Positions 15,406 to 18,870 of a stretch of DNA of 18,870 bases are shown here, piece after piece. The stretch is from JANRIC01 sp033765345 (GTDB lineage Bacteria > Bacteroidota > Bacteroidia > Cytophagales > Microscillaceae). How positions within the stretch are numbered: the stretch's first letter is position 1; each line of letters opens with the position of its first letter. The notes under the pieces are model-generated. The model was not told where the DNA came from, searched no databases, and saw only the letters and a list, made by a program, of their open reading frames with translations. The stretch covers positions 1-18,870 of the forward strand of contig JANRIC010000081.1 in NCBI GenBank assembly GCA_033765345.1, in the 5' to 3' direction. A program made the translations under genes and the position numbers.

Positions 15406-16302
15406 ATGATCAATGAAAGCCTTCAAATATTTGTATTCTACAATCAGATTGGCGATTTAAGCAGGCTGTTCCTCCTGCAAATCTCTAATCCGAAATCACA
15501 CGAACCCGGAATAATCACGTTTTTTGTCTTGCTTTCTGCTTTTATATTGCTTTTGGTGGCTGTCGTGTGGTGGGCAATCAAAGCCAATCAAAACTATACC
15601 AAAACTCAAACTTACTCTGGTAATCCTTATGTCCTTGAGTCTTATGACCACGAGTTGGCCAAAGAATTTATGGAGTTAAATTCAATGAGCCATGCAGATA
15701 TCCAACTAAGGGATTTGGCGGCTCAGATTCAGGATATGGGCTTGCTCAGTGACTCGATTTTTGCCGATTTCAAACGAGAGAGTCTCCGGGAATTCCTGGA
15801 AGTAGAACTACTACATTTTAAGAATAAATTTTTAGAAAAATTAGACGATAAAGACAAAAAACGCCTTCTGGAAGATGAAAAATACCTCCAAAGGGTCATC
15901 AAAGCTCCCGGAAATACGCTTAATCCCAATTTTAATCTGGTGAATACCTACATTGATCAGTTTATCCGAAGTGAAGGGCTTTGGGAAAAATACCGAGACC
16001 AATTCACCCGTGACAGTATCATCAGTATCAAAGCCAAGTTTATGGCCAATTATAAAAAACTCCTTGAGGATATACAAGTAAGCGGAGACCAGGTGCTCCA
16101 TTTTTATCTGCACTCCATCAAAAAATTTGAACGTAATCCTGAAGCCTTCCTCACAAGTAAGCAGGTGAGTCCCGAACAAATCAAATCAATTCTTTCCAAA
16201 ACCTCCCCCAACCATTCTACCAATAATACACCCAAGAAAAAAAAAATATACCCTTTGGGGGGTAAAAAGTTTGAAGGAGGGGGAAGCACTGGAGATTGGT
16301 AA
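15406..16302 (+). CDS. Single-pass membrane protein of unknown function with Gly-rich GGGSTGDW C-terminus
   Basis: I do not recognise a family for this 298-residue protein. One strong transmembrane helix covers residues about 36-58 (core FFVLLSAFILLLVAVVWWAI). The roughly 230 residues after it are charged and mostly helical (for example FKRESLREFLEVELLHFKNKFLEKLDDKDKK-type stretches around 120-150), probably on the cytoplasmic side given the positive residues after the helix. The end is unusual: a Lys run, then GGKKFEGGGSTGDW as the last residues. This resembles the GGGxSGxW tails on some TPM/YgcG-like and DUF2207-like membrane proteins, although those domains are not present. Bases 16237-16246 are ten A's and 16257-16262 six G's, just before the tail. 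It ends 68 bp before purL on the same strand. Confidence 0.8.
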   Translation: MINESLQIFVFYNQIGDLSRLFLLQISNPKSHEPGIITFFVLLSAFILLLVAVVWWAIKANQNYTKTQTYSGNPYVLESYDHELAKEFMELNSMSHADIQLRDLAAQIQDMGLLSDSIFADFKRESLREFLEVELLHFKNKFLEKLDDKDKKRLLEDEKYLQRVIKAPGNTLNPNFNLVNTYIDQFIRSEGLWEKYRDQFTRDSIISIKAKFMANYKKLLEDIQVSGDQVLHFYLHSIKKFERNPEAFLTSKQVSPEQIKSILSKTSPNHSTNNTPKKKKIYPLGGKKFEGGGSTGDW

Positions 16303-16345
16303 GGCTTCCTGTCTGACAAATTATTTTTATCCCAAAAAATTAATT

Positions 16346-16353
16346 TATCTTTG
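16346..16353 (+). promoter_or_regulatory. Candidate -7 promoter box of purL
   Basis: TATCTTTG is an exact TAnnTTTG match. It lies 17 bp before the ATG at 16371, which implies a leader of only about 10 nt. No TTG was found at the usual -33 distance. This short leader favours the ATG at 16371 over the in-frame TTG at 16365. Confidence 0.5.
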
Positions 16354-16370
16354 CCCTAATCGTATTGCAA

Positions 16371-18641
16371 ATGAACAATAATCCCATGATTACCTCCGAA
16401 ACCGCCAAAAAATTAGGGCTTCTCGAAGTAGAATTTGATCAAATCACCCAAATCCTGGGGCGTGTACCCAACTTTACCGAGCTTAGTGCTTATGCCGTGA
16501 TGTGGTCGGAACACTGCTCTTATAAAAACTCCATCGTCTGGCTCAAAAAACTCCCCAAAAGCTCTCCACACATGCTTGCCGAAGCCGGACAGGAAAACGC
16601 CGGACTTGTGGATATTGGCGATGGTCTGGCCTGTGCCTTCAAAATTGAGTCACACAATCATCCCTCCGCTATTGAGCCTTATCAAGGAGCCGCCACCGGA
16701 GTCGGGGGTATCAACCGGGATATTTTTACGATGGGTGCTCGCCCAATCGCCCAGCTCAATACGCTTCGTTTCGGAGATTTAAGCCTCGAGCATACCCGCC
16801 ATCTGGTCAAAGGTGTAGTCAAGGGCATTGGTGATTATGGCAATGCCTTTGGCGTGCCTACTGTGGGCGGCGAAGTCTTTTTTGATCCCTGCTACAATAC
16901 CAATCCGCTGGTAAATGCCTTCTCGGCTGGAATCGTAGAAACGGGCAAAACCGCCAGTGCGACTGCTTACGGCCTGGGAAATCCGGTTTTTATCGTGGGT
17001 TCGGCTACGGGCAAGGATGGTATCCATGGAGCGGCTTTTGCCTCCAAAGATATTACAGAAAGTTCTGTAGATGACCTACCAGCCGTGCAGGTTGGTGATC
17101 CTTTCCAGGAGAAACTTTTGCTAGAAGCTACTTTGGAAGTCATCAATACCGGATTTGTAATCGGTGTGCAGGATATGGGTGCCGCCGGAATCATTTGTTC
17201 TACCTCCGAAATGAGTGCCAAAGGAGAACACGGTATGCGCATCGACCTCGACAAAGTACCCCTGCGTCAGCCTAATATGCAGGCTTTTGAAATCCTGCTT
17301 TCCGAATCTCAGGAGCGTATGCTCATCGTGGGGCAAAAAGGCAAAGAGGCAGAAATCCAGGCTGTTTTTGAAAAATGGGACCTCAATTGTGTACAAATCG
17401 GCGAAGTAACCGAAAGCGGCAGGCTTGAGTTCTTCCAGCACGGCGAATTGGTGGCCGATATGCCTGCCGAATCTTTGGTATTGGGTGGAGGCGCACCCGT
17501 CTATCACCGCGAATGGAGAGAGCCAGCTTACTACCAGGAGTTTAAGAAATTCAATATCGAGGACGTCCCAATGCCCACTACTTTGGAAGAATTCCAAAAA
17601 ATAGCCCGTTTTTTACTAAGTCACCCAAATATCGCTTCTAAAAAATGGGTCTATCAGCAATATGATTCTACCGTAGGTACTGCCAATACCCTGACCAATG
17701 CCCCTGCCGATGCAGCGATTGTACTTGTAAAACCACCCTCCGGTGAACTAGCCAAGCAGGCAATCGTAATCACCGTAGACTGTAACGGGCGTTATGTACA
17801 CGCCGACCCAGAAGTAGGTACAGCCATTGCCGTCTGTGAATCAGCGCGTAATGTGGTCTGTGCAGGAGGCGAACCGATTGCCATTACCAATAATCTTAAT
17901 TTCGGTAATCCCTACAACCCCGAAGTCTACTGGCAATTCGTAGGTGCCGTCCAGGGTATGATCAAAGCTTGCGAGAAATTAGGTACGCCCGTGACGGGAG
18001 GCAACGTGAGCTTTTACAACCAATCCTCCACCGTAAGTAAGGACGGTGGCAATGTAAGCAATGCCGTATTTCCAACCCCTACCATCGGGATGCTGGGTCT
18101 GATGAAAGACCTGAGCCATTCCATGACCCTTGATTTCAAACAAGCTGGAGACTTGATCTACCTCATCGGCGAAGCCAAAAACGACCTTGCCTGCTCAGAA
18201 TACCTTTATTCCTATCATCAAATCAAAGCCTCTCCTGCCCCTGATTTTGACCTGGATACCGAATATAAGCTGCAACAAGTCATTAAAGGACTCATCCAAA
18301 ACCGACTTATCCAATCGGCACACGATCTTTCGGACGGCGGACTTTTTGTGGCTCTGGCAGAATCTGCGATGCCTCGCAGCCTAGGTTTTGAAGTCAAAAG
18401 TTTCTCCACACTCCGTAAAGATGCTTATCTCTTCGGCGAAAACCAAAGTAGGGTGATTGTCTCCATTCACCCCAAAGACAAGGAAAACCTCGAGGACTTT
18501 TTGGAAAAATCCGATTTTCCTTATACTGCGATTGGTGTAGTACGTGAGGCAGATTTTATTGTGGATGGCGAAATATATATTGCCACTGCTGAGGCTAAGG
18601 ATTTGTATGAGGAGAGTTTGGGAAGGGTGATGGGGAGTTAA
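16371..18641 (+). CDS. purL: Phosphoribosylformylglycinamidine synthase subunit PurL (small type)
   Basis: PurL catalyses the ATP-dependent conversion of FGAR to FGAM, the fourth step of purine synthesis, in the cytoplasm together with PurS and the glutaminase PurQ. This copy is 756 residues from ATG 16371. The open frame could begin two codons earlier at TTG 16365, but ATG is preferred. Conserved elements are MWSEHCSYK (44-52), ESHNHPS (93-99) and YQGAATGVGG...RDIFTMGARP (104-125) in the first half. The duplicated second half has VGTANTLTNAP, AVCESARNVVCAGGEP, NNLNFGNP and TGGNVSFYNQ, ending with AHDLSDGGL. The length matches the short PurL, so separate purS and purQ genes are expected elsewhere; neither is in this window. 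The gene is complete and looks functional. Confidence 0.97.
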   Translation: MNNNPMITSETAKKLGLLEVEFDQITQILGRVPNFTELSAYAVMWSEHCSYKNSIVWLKKLPKSSPHMLAEAGQENAGLVDIGDGLACAFKIESHNHPSAIEPYQGAATGVGGINRDIFTMGARPIAQLNTLRFGDLSLEHTRHLVKGVVKGIGDYGNAFGVPTVGGEVFFDPCYNTNPLVNAFSAGIVETGKTASATAYGLGNPVFIVGSATGKDGIHGAAFASKDITESSVDDLPAVQVGDPFQEKLLLEATLEVINTGFVIGVQDMGAAGIICSTSEMSAKGEHGMRIDLDKVPLRQPNMQAFEILLSESQERMLIVGQKGKEAEIQAVFEKWDLNCVQIGEVTESGRLEFFQHGELVADMPAESLVLGGGAPVYHREWREPAYYQEFKKFNIEDVPMPTTLEEFQKIARFLLSHPNIASKKWVYQQYDSTVGTANTLTNAPADAAIVLVKPPSGELAKQAIVITVDCNGRYVHADPEVGTAIAVCESARNVVCAGGEPIAITNNLNFGNPYNPEVYWQFVGAVQGMIKACEKLGTPVTGGNVSFYNQSSTVSKDGGNVSNAVFPTPTIGMLGLMKDLSHSMTLDFKQAGDLIYLIGEAKNDLACSEYLYSYHQIKASPAPDFDLDTEYKLQQVIKGLIQNRLIQSAHDLSDGGLFVALAESAMPRSLGFEVKSFSTLRKDAYLFGENQSRVIVSIHPKDKENLEDFLEKSDFPYTAIGVVREADFIVDGEIYIATAEAKDLYEESLGRVMGS

Positions 18642-18663
18642 AAAAATTATGAATGAAAGGGAT

Positions 18664-18683
18664 GAAGGAAATTCATTTTCTTC
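18664..18683. terminator. Weak hairpin between convergent purL and Uma2-like genes
   Basis: GAAGGAAA (18664-18671) and TTTTCTTC (18676-18683) can form an 8-bp stem (one G-T pair) with a TTCA loop, 22 bp after the purL stop. No clear U-tract follows, so it is at best a weak terminator. Confidence 0.3.
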
Positions 18684-18742
18684 CTAATTTAGAGTATAGA
18701 GAACAGCAAAACTCAGGCTTACAGGTTACAAAACACCCCAAA

Positions 18743-18870
18743 TCATTCGGCAAAAACCTCAGCCAGATCAATATGCAATTCAGGAAAAATATGCGCCTGA
18801 AAAACTTCGTCTTCGGCAAAAACACTTTTGAGTACATATTGCCCATTTTCATTCAAAATAAACTGCAATA
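18743..18870 (-). CDS. Uma2-family protein, C-terminal fragment (runs off right edge)
   Basis: On the minus strand a frame is open from the window edge to TGA at 18745-18743 and encodes about 42 residues. The readable part runs ...NENGQYVLKSVFAEDEV, then FQAHIFPELHIDLAEVFAE at the end. The sequence YVL...V...FPELxIDLAEVF is the typical C-terminus of Uma2 family (DUF820, PD-(D/E)XK-like) putative endonucleases, whose genes are often present in many copies in Cytophagales and cyanobacteria. The catalytic core would lie beyond the edge. It converges with purL, about 100 bp apart. It is too short for certainty, but the frame and motif agree well. Confidence 0.65.
   Translation of the reverse strand, partial: LQFILNENGQYVLKSVFAEDEVFQAHIFPELHIDLAEVFAE

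Noticed and set aside
16365..16370. TTG start for purL two codons upstream
   Set aside because: An ATG follows at 16371, and the TATCTTTG box so close upstream fits a short leader to the ATG.

Overview
The window comes from a member of the Bacteroidota, most probably a Cytophagales-like bacterium. Four things point this way: a very large exported protein ends in a type IX secretion (T9SS) sorting domain; gene starts lack Shine-Dalgarno sequences; several genes are preceded by the Bacteroidota -7 promoter box TAnnTTTG; and purL is the short, single-subunit type rather than the ~1200-residue type common in Bacteroides and Flavobacterium. The lineage call is inference from these traits, not from a database search.

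Layout. Bases 1-119 are a perfect 21-bp tandem repeat that runs off the left edge. From 169 to 9090 all genes are on the minus strand. In transcription order these are a DJ-1/PfpI (Hsp31-like) protein, a bestrophin-family channel, a DUF481-like outer-membrane barrel, an NADP-binding oxidoreductase of the F420-reductase family, and a complete tripartite RND efflux system (adaptor, inner-membrane pump, TolC-like channel). An HxlR-type regulator at 9251-9586 is divergent from the DJ-1 gene. The 160 bp between them hold two candidate promoters and four AAGTAT/ATACTT half-sites, which is the clearest regulatory signal in the window. A strong bidirectional terminator follows the regulator. Next comes a 1362-residue minus-strand secreted protein with two kelch propellers, Ig-like repeats and a T9SS domain. 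A NosL-like copper lipoprotein (minus) and a nitroreductase (plus) then diverge from a short shared upstream region. A one-pass membrane protein of unknown function with a GGGSTGDW tail, then purL, follow on the plus strand. The right edge carries the C-terminal end of a minus-strand Uma2-family protein.

How the genes work together. The adaptor, pump and channel form one efflux machine, almost certainly one operon. The bestrophin and DUF481-like genes are 10 bp apart, and the oxidoreductase follows 40 bp later, so these three are probably co-transcribed. The HxlR regulator probably controls itself and the DJ-1 gene. The other genes look like independent units.

No tRNA, rRNA, CRISPR array, insertion sequence or phage gene was seen. 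No gene-free stretch exceeds 300 bases; the longest are 13725-13989 (AT-rich) and 15153-15405 (possible promoter). I found no convincing new multi-gene system. The best leads are the HxlR/DJ-1 operator cluster with a cysteine-less HxlR protein, the homopolymer tracts before the GGGSTGDW tail, and the edge tandem repeat.
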